64,000 nt of DNA from Hymenobacter nivis (GTDB lineage: Bacteria; Bacteroidota; Bacteroidia; Cytophagales; Hymenobacteraceae), in contig NZ_RCYZ01000001.1 in assembly GCF_006439025.1 (NCBI RefSeq), positions 372,001 through 436,000 on the forward strand, given 5' to 3'. How positions within the stretch are numbered: position 1 is the first letter of the stretch; the number at the start of each line of letters is the position of its first letter. A model generated the notes under the pieces. The model worked only from the letters and a program-made list of their open reading frames with translations. It had not been told where the DNA came from and ran no database searches. A program made the translations under genes and the position numbers. Below are positions 7,945-15,808 of this stretch, piece after piece.

Positions 7945-8014
7945 GCGAAAGGCGTATTTTTTATTTTCAAATTATTGATTGTAAGTAATATATTTCCCAT
8001 TCCCACCTGTGCAA

Positions 8015-9241
8015 ATGCTTGACTTACTCGTAAAAAACGCGCGGCTCGACGACCACGAGGCCAGCGTAGACATCGGCATCGTGGGCGAGCAGATTACGCT
8101 GCTGGAGGCCGGCATTACGGCCCCGGCCCGCGTGGTGCTCGACGCCGAAAACCAATTTGTGTGCGCCGGCTTCTACGAAACCCACATTCATCTCGACAAA
8201 GCCTGTATTCTGAACCGCAGCCAAATAAAGGAGGGCACCAAGGAGGAGGCCACCAAGCAAACGCTGGAGGCCAAAAAGGATTTTACGGAGGACGACGTGT
8301 TTGCCCGCGCCAGCCGGGTGGTCGAAATGGCCATCAAGAAAGGCACCATGGGCCTGCGCACCTTCGTCGAAACCGACCCCCGCGCCGGCCTGCGCTCCCT
8401 GGCGGCCCTCAAGCGGGTGAAGGCAGCCTACGCCCCGGCCATCGACATCGAGCTGTGCGCCTTTGCCCAGGACGGCCTAACCCAGGAAATGGAAACCTAC
8501 GAGCTGCTGCGCCAGGCCCTGCAGCAGGGCGCCGACCTGGTGGGCGGCTGCCCCTACACCGACGACGACCCCGACCGCCACGTGGAATTGATTTTCGACC
8601 TGGCCGAGGAGTTCGACGTGAACGTAGATTTTCACCTCGATTTTGACCTCGACCCCGCCCAGTCGGGCATTCCCAAGATTGCCGAGCAAACCCGGCTCCG
8701 AGGCTACCAAGGCCGCGTGTCCATCGGGCACGTCAACAAGCTGAGCGCCATGCCCCCGGCCCGGCGCGCCGAGCTGGTGCAGCTGTTGCTGGACGCCGAA
8801 ATCGCCCTCATCGTGCTGCCCGCCACCGACCTGCTGATGATGGGCCAGGAGCATACCCACCTTATTCCCCGGGGGGTAGTGAATGCCAACGAGCTCAGCA
8901 CCAAGGGCCTACTCACCACCATCGCCAGCAACAACATCCTCAACGCCTTCACGCCCTACGGCGACGCCTCGCTGGTGCGCATGGCCAACATGTACGCCAA
9001 CATCGCGCAGCTCAGCACGGACGAGGAAATCCGCGCGGCCTACGAGATGGTGACCACCAACGCCGCCCGGTTGCTGGCCCGGCAGGCCCGCCTGCGGGTG
9101 GGCGGCCCGGCCACTTTCGTGCTGCTAGAGGCCCCCAGCGCCACCGATGCCATCCGCACCATCGCGCAGCCGCTGCTGGGCTACAAGAACGGCCGGCCCA
9201 CGTTTGCCAACCCAAAGGCCGTGCTGTACCCGGCTGGTTAA
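8015..9241 (+). CDS. Amidohydrolase of the cytosine deaminase (CodA)/AtzC-like family
   Basis: About 408 residues of a TIM-barrel metal-dependent amidohydrolase. The N-terminal beta domain (LLVKNARL) leads into AGFYETHIHLDKA (HxH metal ligands near residue 59), then FHLDFDLD (His ligand near residue 210), SIGHVNKLSAMP (His near residue 240) and ASNNILNAFTPYGDASLVRMAN near residue 308. The layout is that of cytosine deaminase and N-isopropylammelide hydrolase. However, the HCDE and HDD motifs of E. coli CodA are replaced by HLDF and SNN, so cytosine may not be the substrate. The ATG at 8015 is favoured over a GTG at 8009. It precedes the deaminase at 9280, probably in one operon. Confidence 0.8.
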   Translation: MLDLLVKNARLDDHEASVDIGIVGEQITLLEAGITAPARVVLDAENQFVCAGFYETHIHLDKACILNRSQIKEGTKEEATKQTLEAKKDFTEDDVFARASRVVEMAIKKGTMGLRTFVETDPRAGLRSLAALKRVKAAYAPAIDIELCAFAQDGLTQEMETYELLRQALQQGADLVGGCPYTDDDPDRHVELIFDLAEEFDVNVDFHLDFDLDPAQSGIPKIAEQTRLRGYQGRVSIGHVNKLSAMPPARRAELVQLLLDAEIALIVLPATDLLMMGQEHTHLIPRGVVNANELSTKGLLTTIASNNILNAFTPYGDASLVRMANMYANIAQLSTDEEIRAAYEMVTTNAARLLARQARLRVGGPATFVLLEAPSATDAIRTIAQPLLGYKNGRPTFANPKAVLYPAG

Positions 9242-9279
9242 GCGGATCGCCCAACAAGCAACTCCCCACCCCTCCTCTC

Positions 9280-9786
9280 ATGCCCACCAACCTGCCCCTC
9301 ACGCCCGCCGACTTACCCCACCTGCGCCACTGCCTGGCCCTGGCCACCGAGGCCCTGCACGCCGGCGACGAGCCCTTTGGCTCCCTGCTGGTGGGCCCCG
9401 ATGGCACGGTGCTGGCCCAGGCCCGCAACCGCGTCAACGAACTCAACCACCTGGCCCACCCCGAACTGGAGCTGGCGCAGTGGGCCGCTGCCCACCTCGC
9501 GCCCGAGGCCCGCGCCGGCGCTACCCTCTACACCAGCGGCGAGCACTGCCCCATGTGCGCCACCGCCCACGGCTGGGTGGGCCTGGGCAAAATCGTGTAC
9601 CTCGCCTCGGCCCAGCAGCTTACGCAGTGGCTGCTGGAGCTGGGCGCACCAGCCGGGCCCGTGCGCATGCTGCCAGTGCAGGAGCTCATTACCGATGCCC
9701 AGGTGGCCGGGCCGGCCGAGGGCGAGCTGCTGGCTGCCATCCGGGCGTTGCACGTGGCCTACCACACGCAGCGGCCGGCGGCGTAG
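9280..9786 (+). CDS. Nucleoside/nucleobase deaminase (CDA superfamily)
   Basis: A 168-residue zinc-dependent deaminase. DEPFGSLLVGPDGTVLAQARN is the substrate-binding strand, AHPELELAQWA provides the HPE catalytic pair (a variant of HAE) near residue 61, and SGEHCPMCATAHGW supplies the two zinc Cys near residues 90-93. Guanine and tRNA-adenosine type deaminases share this layout; Pro in place of Ala in HAE is seen in guanine deaminase-like members. It lies 38 nt after the amidohydrolase and probably works with it on a nitrogenous ring compound. Exact substrate unknown. Confidence 0.85.
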   Translation: MPTNLPLTPADLPHLRHCLALATEALHAGDEPFGSLLVGPDGTVLAQARNRVNELNHLAHPELELAQWAAAHLAPEARAGATLYTSGEHCPMCATAHGWVGLGKIVYLASAQQLTQWLLELGAPAGPVRMLPVQELITDAQVAGPAEGELLAAIRALHVAYHTQRPAA

Positions 9787-9813
9787 CAGCTCCTAATAGC
9801 TTTTAGCAAAAGC
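9787..9813. repeat. Degenerate AGCT-type heptamer tract after a stop codon
   Basis: Directly after the TAG at 9784-9786 there is a short tract of imperfect 7-bp units (AGCTCCT, AATAGCT, TTTAGCA). The units resemble the AGCTRTT repeats seen as full elements elsewhere in the window. Only one arm is visible. Confidence 0.35.
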
Positions 9814-9973
9814 ATGGATAGGACACATTCTGCACATTTCCGAACGGTTTCGACAGGGGCCCCAGGCCTTGGAAATAGGGGCCCCAGGAATTGGCAAGCG
9901 TGCTACGACGACAGAAAAAGTAGCTAAACTAATTCATCTCGACCCTTCTACTTATTACTTGTTTCTGGATTGC

Positions 9974-10030
9974 AAAAACGCCAAACCCAAGCATTCATTC
10001 AGTGAATGGATGCTTGGGTTTGGCGTTTTT
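9974..10030. terminator. Very long bidirectional terminator hairpin
   Basis: 28-bp arms (9974-10001 and 10003-10030) match with a single G-T pair, flanked by five A on the left and five T on the right. It lies between the converging deaminase and EamA exporter genes and would terminate both. A stem this long is unusual for an intrinsic terminator. Two direct copies of an 11-bp GGGGCCCC-containing word at about 9857 and 9879 lie upstream. Confidence 0.85.
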
Positions 10031-10065
10031 CAGCTTGAGAATAATTCTACAATTTACGGAATATT

Positions 10066-11007
10066 TTAATTGGCGTTAACGGTAATTTCTGCGGGTTTTC
10101 TTTTCCAGCCAATTAATAAAACGACGATAATTACTAGGGCCGTGCCGCAAATTTGCTCGAAGAATATTTTCTCGTGCAGGAAGAAATGTGCTTGCAAAAT
10201 GGTGGATACCGGCCCGATGCCGCTGATGATGGCCACATTGTTGGCGCCGATGCGCTTGAGGCCCTGCGACAGCATAAACGAGGGCAGCACGGTGGCCACC
10301 ACGGCTAGCGCCAACCCATAGGCCCACAGGCCTTTGCTGGTCACCAAGGCCTGGGCATTGCCCGCAAGGGCAAAGTGCACGAAGATGCCCCCGGTGGCGG
10401 CCAGCATGGCGTAGGCCGTGAATTTGTTGGCCCCGACGCGGGGAATAACCCAGCCGCTGCCCGCAATGTAAATGGAGTATGTAATGGCGCACAGAAACAC
10501 CATGAAGCTGCCGAGGTAGAAGTTCGGATTGCCCGCATCCAGCCGTAATTCGCCGAAATACGCCAGCGCAATGCCGGCATACGTGAGCAGCAGGGCCCCT
10601 TTCTGCACGGCCGTTATGCGCTGCTTAAATAAATAGACATTAATAAATACGGCGAAGCTGGGGTAGAGAAACAGGATGAGCCGCTCCAAGCCGGCCGATA
10701 TGTATTGCAGGCCAATAAAATCGAACAAGCTGCTCAAATAATAGCCGCACAGCCCGAGGCCAATTACCAGCAGCCACTCCCGCTGCGTCAGTTTGGCGCT
10801 ACTCTTTTGCCCGGCTACCAGAAAGGCTGCGGCCGCGTAAAAAGGCAGCGCAAACACCATGCGGAGAGTGAGCAGCGTCAGGGCATCGACGTGCGTACTG
10901 CCGAAAGCCAGCTTGACGATAATGGCTTTGGTAGAGAATAAGATAGCCCCCGCAACGGTGAGCAAAAAGCCCGGCACCGAGCGGGCGGGCGGCAACGAAT
11001 TACGCAT
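10066..11007 (-). CDS. EamA/DMT-superfamily membrane transporter
   Basis: The 313-residue protein has about ten hydrophobic segments forming two repeated EamA halves. The first runs from GFLLTVAGAILFSTKAIIVKLAF to the loop near residue 140. The second begins near residue 165 with NFYLGSFMVFLCAITYSIYIAGSG and contains PVSTILQAHFFLHEKIFFEQICGTALVI, the typical GP...L-E signature near the end. Members export metabolites such as amino acids or take up purine-like solutes. The start at ATG 11007 gives a short Arg-containing N-terminus; an upstream extension (to 11055) overlaps the aconitase terminator and is rejected. Substrate unknown. Confidence 0.88.
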   Translation of the reverse strand: MRNSLPPARSVPGFLLTVAGAILFSTKAIIVKLAFGSTHVDALTLLTLRMVFALPFYAAAAFLVAGQKSSAKLTQREWLLVIGLGLCGYYLSSLFDFIGLQYISAGLERLILFLYPSFAVFINVYLFKQRITAVQKGALLLTYAGIALAYFGELRLDAGNPNFYLGSFMVFLCAITYSIYIAGSGWVIPRVGANKFTAYAMLAATGGIFVHFALAGNAQALVTSKGLWAYGLALAVVATVLPSFMLSQGLKRIGANNVAIISGIGPVSTILQAHFFLHEKIFFEQICGTALVIIVVLLIGWKRKPAEITVNAN

Positions 11008-11019
11008 GGAAGACCGCAC

Positions 11020-11048
11020 AAAAAAAGCCGCCCCAAGCGGAGCGGCTC
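11020..11048 (-). terminator. Intrinsic terminator downstream of aconitase
   Basis: On the minus strand a GC stem (AGCCGC pairing with GCGGCT) is followed by a run of at least six T. It begins 23 nt after the aconitase stop and ends just before the EamA start, separating the two transcripts. Confidence 0.75.
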
Positions 11049-11070
11049 TTTGCAAATGATTAATTACCGA

Positions 11071-13362
11071 TTACTTCTGCGACAGCTGGGCTTCGCCGCT
11101 CTCTTTCAGGCGGATCAGGTTCAGGGCCGAACCGGCCTTAAACCACTCAATCTGGCCCTCGTTGTAGGTGTGGTTGAGGGTAATGAGGTCGGTGTCGCCG
11201 TCGTCGTGGCGCAGGCGCGCCTGTAGGGGCTTGCCGGGCTGGAAGTCCGTCAGGCCGAGGATGTCGATGAGGTCGCCTTCCTGAATCAGGTCGTAGTCAG
11301 CCTTGTTGGCAAAGGTGAGGCCGAGCATACCCTGCTTCTTCAGGTTGGTTTCGTGGATGCGGGCGAAGCTCTTCACAATCACGGCGCGCACGCCGAGGTG
11401 GCGGGGCTCCATGGCGGCGTGCTCGCGCGAGCTGCCTTCGCCGTAGTTCTCGTCGCCGATTACCACCGTGCCGACTTTCATGCTCTTATAGGCGCGGGCC
11501 GACTGGGGCACCGTGGCGTAGCCGTCGCCCTGCACGGCGAAGTTGCGCACCGAGTTGGTCTCCTCATTGAAGGCGTTAGTGGCCCCGATGAGCATGTTGT
11601 TGGAGATGTTGTCCAAGTGGCCGCGGTACTTCAGCCAGGGCCCGGCCATGCTGATGTGGTCGGTGGTGCACTTGCCTTTGGCCTTGATGAGGATGCGCAG
11701 ATCCGTTAGGTCGGTGCCTTCCCATGGCTTGAAGGGCTCGAGCAACTCGAGGCGGTCGGAGGCGGGGTTAACCAGCACTTGCACGCCCGAGCCGTCGGCG
11801 GCGGGGGCCTGGAAGCCGGCGTCCTCCACAGCGAAGCCGCGGGGGGGCATTTCCACGCCCACTGGCTCATCAAGCTTCACGGGGCCGTTGGTGCCGGGCA
11901 GCGTGTCGGTGAGGGGATTGAAGGTCAAATCGCCGGCGATGGCGAAGGCGGTCACGATTTCGGGCGAAGCCACGAAGGCGTGGGTGTTGGGGTTGCCGTC
12001 GTTGCGCTTGGCGAAGTTGCGGTTGAAGCTCGTGATGATGGAGTTCTTGCGCTTGGGGTCGTCGGTGTGGCGGGCCCACTGCCCGATGCACGGGCCACAG
12101 GCGTTGGCCAGCACCACGCCGCCCATCTCGGCAAACGTATCGAGGAGGCCGTCGCGGGCTACGGTGTAGCGCACCAGCTCCGAGCCGGGCGTGATGGTGA
12201 ACTCGGCGGCTACGTGCAGGCCCTTGGCCACGGCCTGCGCGGCGATGGAGGCGGCGCGGGTGATGTCCTCGTAGCTTGAGTTGGTGCACGAGCCGATGAG
12301 GCCCACTTCGAGCTTCTCGGGCCAGCCGTGCTCTTTCACAGCGGCGGCAAACTCCGAAATCGGCCAAGCGGCGTCCGGCGTGAACGGGCCGTTCACGTAG
12401 GGCTCCAGCTCGGAGAGGTTGATTTCGATGAGTTGGTCGTAGAACTTGCCCGGGTCGTTGTACACCTCATCGTCGGCGCGCAAGTGGGCCCCCACGGCAG
12501 CAGCGGCTTCGGCAATTTCGGCGCGGCCGGTGCCACGCAGGTAGTCGCCCATCTTCTCATCGTAGCCAAACACCGAGGTGGTGGCCCCGATTTCCGCGCC
12601 CATGTTGCAGATGGTGCCCTTGCCGGTGCAGCTCAGGCTTTCCGCGCCTTCGCCGAAGTACTCCACGATGGCGCCGGTGCCGCCCTTCACGGTGAGGATA
12701 CCGGCTACTTTCAGAATTACGTCTTTGGCCGAGGTCCAGCCGCTCATTTTGCCGGTCAGCTTCACGCCGATGACCTTGGGAAACTTCAATTCCCAGGCCA
12801 TGCCGGCCATCACGTCCACGGCATCCGCGCCGCCCACGCCGATGGCCACCATGCCCAGGCCGCCCGCGTTGGGTGTGTGCGAGTCGGTGCCGATCATCAT
12901 GCCGCCCGGGAAGGCGTAGTTCTCAAGCACCACTTGGTGGATGATACCGGCGCCGGGCTTCCAGAAGCCGATGCCGTATTTATTGGAAACCGAGGCTAGG
13001 AAGTCGTACACTTCCTTGTTTTCGGAGTTGGCTTCGGCCAAATCCTCGGTGGCGCCGTCTTTGGCCTGGATGAGGTGGTCGCAGTGCACGGTGCTGGGCA
13101 CGGCGGCGGTGGGCTTGCCGGCCTGCATGAACTGGAGCAGCGCCATTTGGGCGGTGGCGTCCTGCATGGCCACGCGGTCGGGGGCAAAATCAACGTAGGA
13201 AACCCCGCGCTCGTACGCCTGCTTCACTTCGCCGCCGTAGAGGTGAGCGTAGAGAATTTTCTCGGTGAGGGTGAGCGGGCGGCCCACCGCGGCGCGGGCC
13301 GCCTCGATGCGGGCCCCCATGCCGGCGTACACGCCGCGAATCATTTCCAAGTCGAATGCCAT
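11071..13362 (-). CDS. acn: Aconitate hydratase (mitochondrial-type)
   Basis: The 763-residue protein is full length for mitochondrial-type aconitase. It has [25 protein letters not shown] near residue 150, [14 protein letters not shown] near residue 357 (first cluster Cys) and [13 protein letters not shown] near residue 423 (the other two [4Fe-4S] Cys). The swivel domain follows with [14 protein letters not shown]-type [20 protein letters not shown] near residue 650. It interconverts citrate and isocitrate in the TCA cycle. It stands alone with its own -7 box at 13388 and a terminator at 11020. The ATG at 13362 gives the family-typical MAFDLEMI start. Confidence 0.95.
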   Translation of the reverse strand: MAFDLEMIRGVYAGMGARIEAARAAVGRPLTLTEKILYAHLYGGEVKQAYERGVSYVDFAPDRVAMQDATAQMALLQFMQAGKPTAAVPSTVHCDHLIQAKDGATEDLAEANSENKEVYDFLASVSNKYGIGFWKPGAGIIHQVVLENYAFPGGMMIGTDSHTPNAGGLGMVAIGVGGADAVDVMAGMAWELKFPKVIGVKLTGKMSGWTSAKDVILKVAGILTVKGGTGAIVEYFGEGAESLSCTGKGTICNMGAEIGATTSVFGYDEKMGDYLRGTGRAEIAEAAAAVGAHLRADDEVYNDPGKFYDQLIEINLSELEPYVNGPFTPDAAWPISEFAAAVKEHGWPEKLEVGLIGSCTNSSYEDITRAASIAAQAVAKGLHVAAEFTITPGSELVRYTVARDGLLDTFAEMGGVVLANACGPCIGQWARHTDDPKRKNSIITSFNRNFAKRNDGNPNTHAFVASPEIVTAFAIAGDLTFNPLTDTLPGTNGPVKLDEPVGVEMPPRGFAVEDAGFQAPAADGSGVQVLVNPASDRLELLEPFKPWEGTDLTDLRILIKAKGKCTTDHISMAGPWLKYRGHLDNISNNMLIGATNAFNEETNSVRNFAVQGDGYATVPQSARAYKSMKVGTVVIGDENYGEGSSREHAAMEPRHLGVRAVIVKSFARIHETNLKKQGMLGLTFANKADYDLIQEGDLIDILGLTDFQPGKPLQARLRHDDGDTDLITLNHTYNEGQIEWFKAGSALNLIRLKESGEAQLSQK

Positions 13363-13387
13363 AGGAGAAGTATAAAAAGTGGTTGTG

Positions 13388-13422
13388 CAAATGTAACATC
13401 CCCGATTAGGTTGCGCCTAATC
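13388..13422 (-). promoter_or_regulatory. Aconitase promoter -7 box with adjacent inverted repeat
   Basis: The minus strand carries TACATTTG (13388-13395), matching TAnnTTTG, 25 nt upstream of the aconitase ATG. Immediately upstream, GATTAGG and CCTAATC form a perfect 7-bp inverted repeat with a 5-nt spacer (13404-13422). It lies where the -33 region would be, which makes it a candidate operator. Confidence 0.5.
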
Positions 13423-13518
13423 CGGCGGGCGGCCGTTATTTAGTGGCCCGGCCTATACTTATAACTTAGTTGGGGCGGTCTGGGTTGTGGCCATTCACGT
13501 TTGCTTTTTGCCGTTGCC

Positions 13519-14838
13519 ATGAAGAATGTTGCATTTGCGTTGCTGGCTGGGGCCCTATTGAGCCTGGCGGGCTGCCAGGGTACCTCCTCCCCCACCGGCG
13601 CCGCGGCGGCCGGCGGCACCTCGGCAACGGCGCTGCTCACGCCGGGGCCCTGGCGCGGCGAGCTGGCCATGCAGGGCCAGCAACTACCGTTCCTGTTCGA
13701 AGTGAAGACCGAAGCCGGCCAGCCGGTGGTGTACCTCATCAACAAAGGCCTGAACGGCGAGGAGCGCCTGCGCTGCCCCGAAATATCCGCCGCCGGCGAC
13801 TCGGCCACCATCCGGCTCCACGCGTTCGACGCGGCCTTGGTGGTGCGGGCCGACGGCGCCGGCAAGCTGAAGGGCAACTGGGTGAAGTACGATGCCAAGG
13901 GGCCCTACCGCGTGCCGCTTGTGGCTTCGGCGGGGGCCCAACCACTATTCGTTGATGACGATAGCGGCGAAAAAAAGTTTATAGTTAAAGTGTCTGGCGG
14001 AAAAAGTGTTACCTTAAAAGTTCTATTTGAAGACGAAAAGGGAAATTCGTATCCAGCTGTTGGTGTCCTTTCTAACACCGGCAAAAACTATACAGGAACG
14101 TTCCTAACTACAACTGGCGACTACCGGTATTTAGCAGGCAACCTCGTTGGTCGAAAAGACAGTCCTCATCTATTATTATCAACTTTTGATGGAAGCCATG
14201 CCTTCCTTTTCGATGCAAAAGAGCAGCCCAACAGCACTTTAAAAGGCGACTTCTACTCGGGCAAAAGCGGACATGAAACCTGGACGGCCGTTCCCGACCC
14301 CAAGGCCAAGCTGCCCGACGCCGACACGCTGACCTACCTCAAAAAGGGCGAAAGCCGGCTGAGCTTCAAGTTTCCGAGCGTTGTGCCGGGGGCCAGCATT
14401 TCTCCCACCGACCCTAAGTACCGCGGTAAAGTAGTGGTGCTGCAAGTGCTGGGCTCGTGGTGCCCCAACTGCATGGACGAGACCAACTTCCTGGCCCCGT
14501 GGTACGAGAAAAACAAGCAGCGCGGCGTCGAAATCATCGGCCTGGGCTACGAGCGGATGCCCGAGTACGACAAGGCCGCGGCGCGTCTGCGCGGCATGAA
14601 GGAGCGGTTCAACATCGGCTACGACGTGGCCGTGGCCGGCGTGTCGAACAAAGATTCGGTGGCCAAGTCGCTGCCCCAGCTGGCCAAGTTTCTGGCCTTT
14701 CCCACCACCATCTTCATCGACAAGAAGGGCGCCGTGCGCAAGATCCACACCGGCTTCAGCGGCCCCGGCACGGGCAAGTACTACGCGGAGGAAACGGCGG
14801 CCTTCAACCAGGAAATCGACAAGCTGCTGAAGGAATAG
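13519..14838 (+). CDS. Lipoprotein with C-terminal TlpA/ResA-like thioredoxin domain
   Basis: The 439-residue protein has a lipobox (LSLAGC, Cys near residue 19). An N-terminal beta-rich region follows, then a thioredoxin fold from about residue 300: VVVLQVLGSWCPNCMDETNFL with a CPNC redox pair, GVEIIGLGYERM, and LAFPTTIFIDKKGAVRKIHTGF with the cis-Pro. Members reduce or rearrange thiols at the cell surface, for example in cytochrome c maturation. The ATG at 13519 gives a proper signal peptide. Residues about 143-255 are encoded by markedly AT-rich DNA with different codon choice (see findings). Confidence 0.87.
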   Translation: MKNVAFALLAGALLSLAGCQGTSSPTGAAAAGGTSATALLTPGPWRGELAMQGQQLPFLFEVKTEAGQPVVYLINKGLNGEERLRCPEISAAGDSATIRLHAFDAALVVRADGAGKLKGNWVKYDAKGPYRVPLVASAGAQPLFVDDDSGEKKFIVKVSGGKSVTLKVLFEDEKGNSYPAVGVLSNTGKNYTGTFLTTTGDYRYLAGNLVGRKDSPHLLLSTFDGSHAFLFDAKEQPNSTLKGDFYSGKSGHETWTAVPDPKAKLPDADTLTYLKKGESRLSFKFPSVVPGASISPTDPKYRGKVVVLQVLGSWCPNCMDETNFLAPWYEKNKQRGVEIIGLGYERMPEYDKAAARLRGMKERFNIGYDVAVAGVSNKDSVAKSLPQLAKFLAFPTTIFIDKKGAVRKIHTGFSGPGTGKYYAEETAAFNQEIDKLLKE

Positions 14839-14879
14839 GGCCCCGGTGGCGGGAACAAGCGCGGGTGTACTATATTACT

Positions 14880-14918
14880 AATCAATCGGTAGCCGTTTGC
14901 AACGGTCGATGATTGATT
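14880..14918. repeat. Interrupted hairpin upstream of the universal stress protein gene
   Basis: AATCAATC and GATTGATT (outer) and CCGTT/AACGG (inner) pair around a short internal mismatch, with a 2-nt apical loop. AATTTT follows on the plus strand. It may terminate the upstream lipoprotein transcript or sit in the leader of the gene at 14954. Confidence 0.5.
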
Positions 14919-14953
14919 GGTAATTTTCTCCTCCACCCCCACCCGCCCCGGTC

Positions 14954-15808
14954 ATGAAAAACATCCTCGTTGCCACTGATTTTTCGCCTGAAGCGCACCA
15001 CGCCTTCGAGGTTGCCGTGCAATTGGCCCAGCACACGGGCGGCCAGCTCACGCTGCTGCACGTGCAGGAAGACGCCGACGGGGCGGGGGGCGCTTTCAGC
15101 ACCGTGGGCGGGCCGGTGAGCGGCCACAGCATCGACCAGATTTTCACCCTCAAACTGCTGGAAACCACCAAGCGCCGCATGCACGCGCTGCAAGCCGAAG
15201 CCGCGCAACTGGCCCCCGGCGTGCCGGTGCAGGACGTGGTGGAGGTGGGGCGCGTGGGCGAAGGCATCCTGGCGGCCATTCAGCGCCACGGCACCGAGCT
15301 GGTGGTGGTGGGCGCGCGCGGCCACGGCGCCACGGAGCACTTCTTCGTTAGCTCGACCACCGAGCGCCTGATTCGGCTGGCTCCCTGCCCCGTGCTCACG
15401 GTGAAGCACCCGGAGCTGGCCTTTAAAGTAAAGCAGATTGTGTTTCCGTCCGATTTTGCGGAGGATGCCACCGGGGCCCTCGACGGCTTACGCCAGGTGC
15501 TGGCCGCGTTCCCCGACGCGACGCTGCACCTGCTGCACGTGGCCGCAGGGGACGGTGACCACGTGGCCCAGCAGCAAATGCAGGACTTTGCCCGGCAGCA
15601 CCAGCTGGCCCACGTCGTGGTGGCCGAAGTGGCCGCGAACCGCACCAGCGCGGGCATCGAGGAATACGCTCGGCGCGTGGCCGCCGACCTGGTGGTGATT
15701 CCGACCCACGTGCGCTTGGGCCTAAGCCACTTTTTCAGCGCCAGCATCGCCGAAACCGTGGCCACCCACGCCTTCCCTCCGGTGCTCACGTACCACTTCG
15801 CCGGCTAG
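14954..15808 (+). CDS. Universal stress protein with two Usp domains
   Basis: The 284-residue protein contains two tandem UspA domains. Domain 1 starts MKNILVATDFSPEAHHAFEVA and has the ATP-loop signature VVVGARGHGATEHFFVSSTTERLIRLAPCPVLTV (G-2x-G-9x-G(S/T)-like) near residue 117. Domain 2 starts KQIVFPSDFAEDATGAL and has LVVIPTHVRLGLSHFFSASIAETVATHAFPPVLTY, where the nucleotide loop is degenerate. Such proteins respond to stress and energy state. Its stop overlaps the stop of the converging P450 gene by 4 bp. Confidence 0.92.
   Translation: MKNILVATDFSPEAHHAFEVAVQLAQHTGGQLTLLHVQEDADGAGGAFSTVGGPVSGHSIDQIFTLKLLETTKRRMHALQAEAAQLAPGVPVQDVVEVGRVGEGILAAIQRHGTELVVVGARGHGATEHFFVSSTTERLIRLAPCPVLTVKHPELAFKVKQIVFPSDFAEDATGALDGLRQVLAAFPDATLHLLHVAAGDGDHVAQQQMQDFARQHQLAHVVVAEVAANRTSAGIEEYARRVAADLVVIPTHVRLGLSHFFSASIAETVATHAFPPVLTYHFAG

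Noticed and set aside
9869-10069. Possible 66-residue protein
   Set aside because: The frame runs through the long terminator hairpin, which explains its open length.
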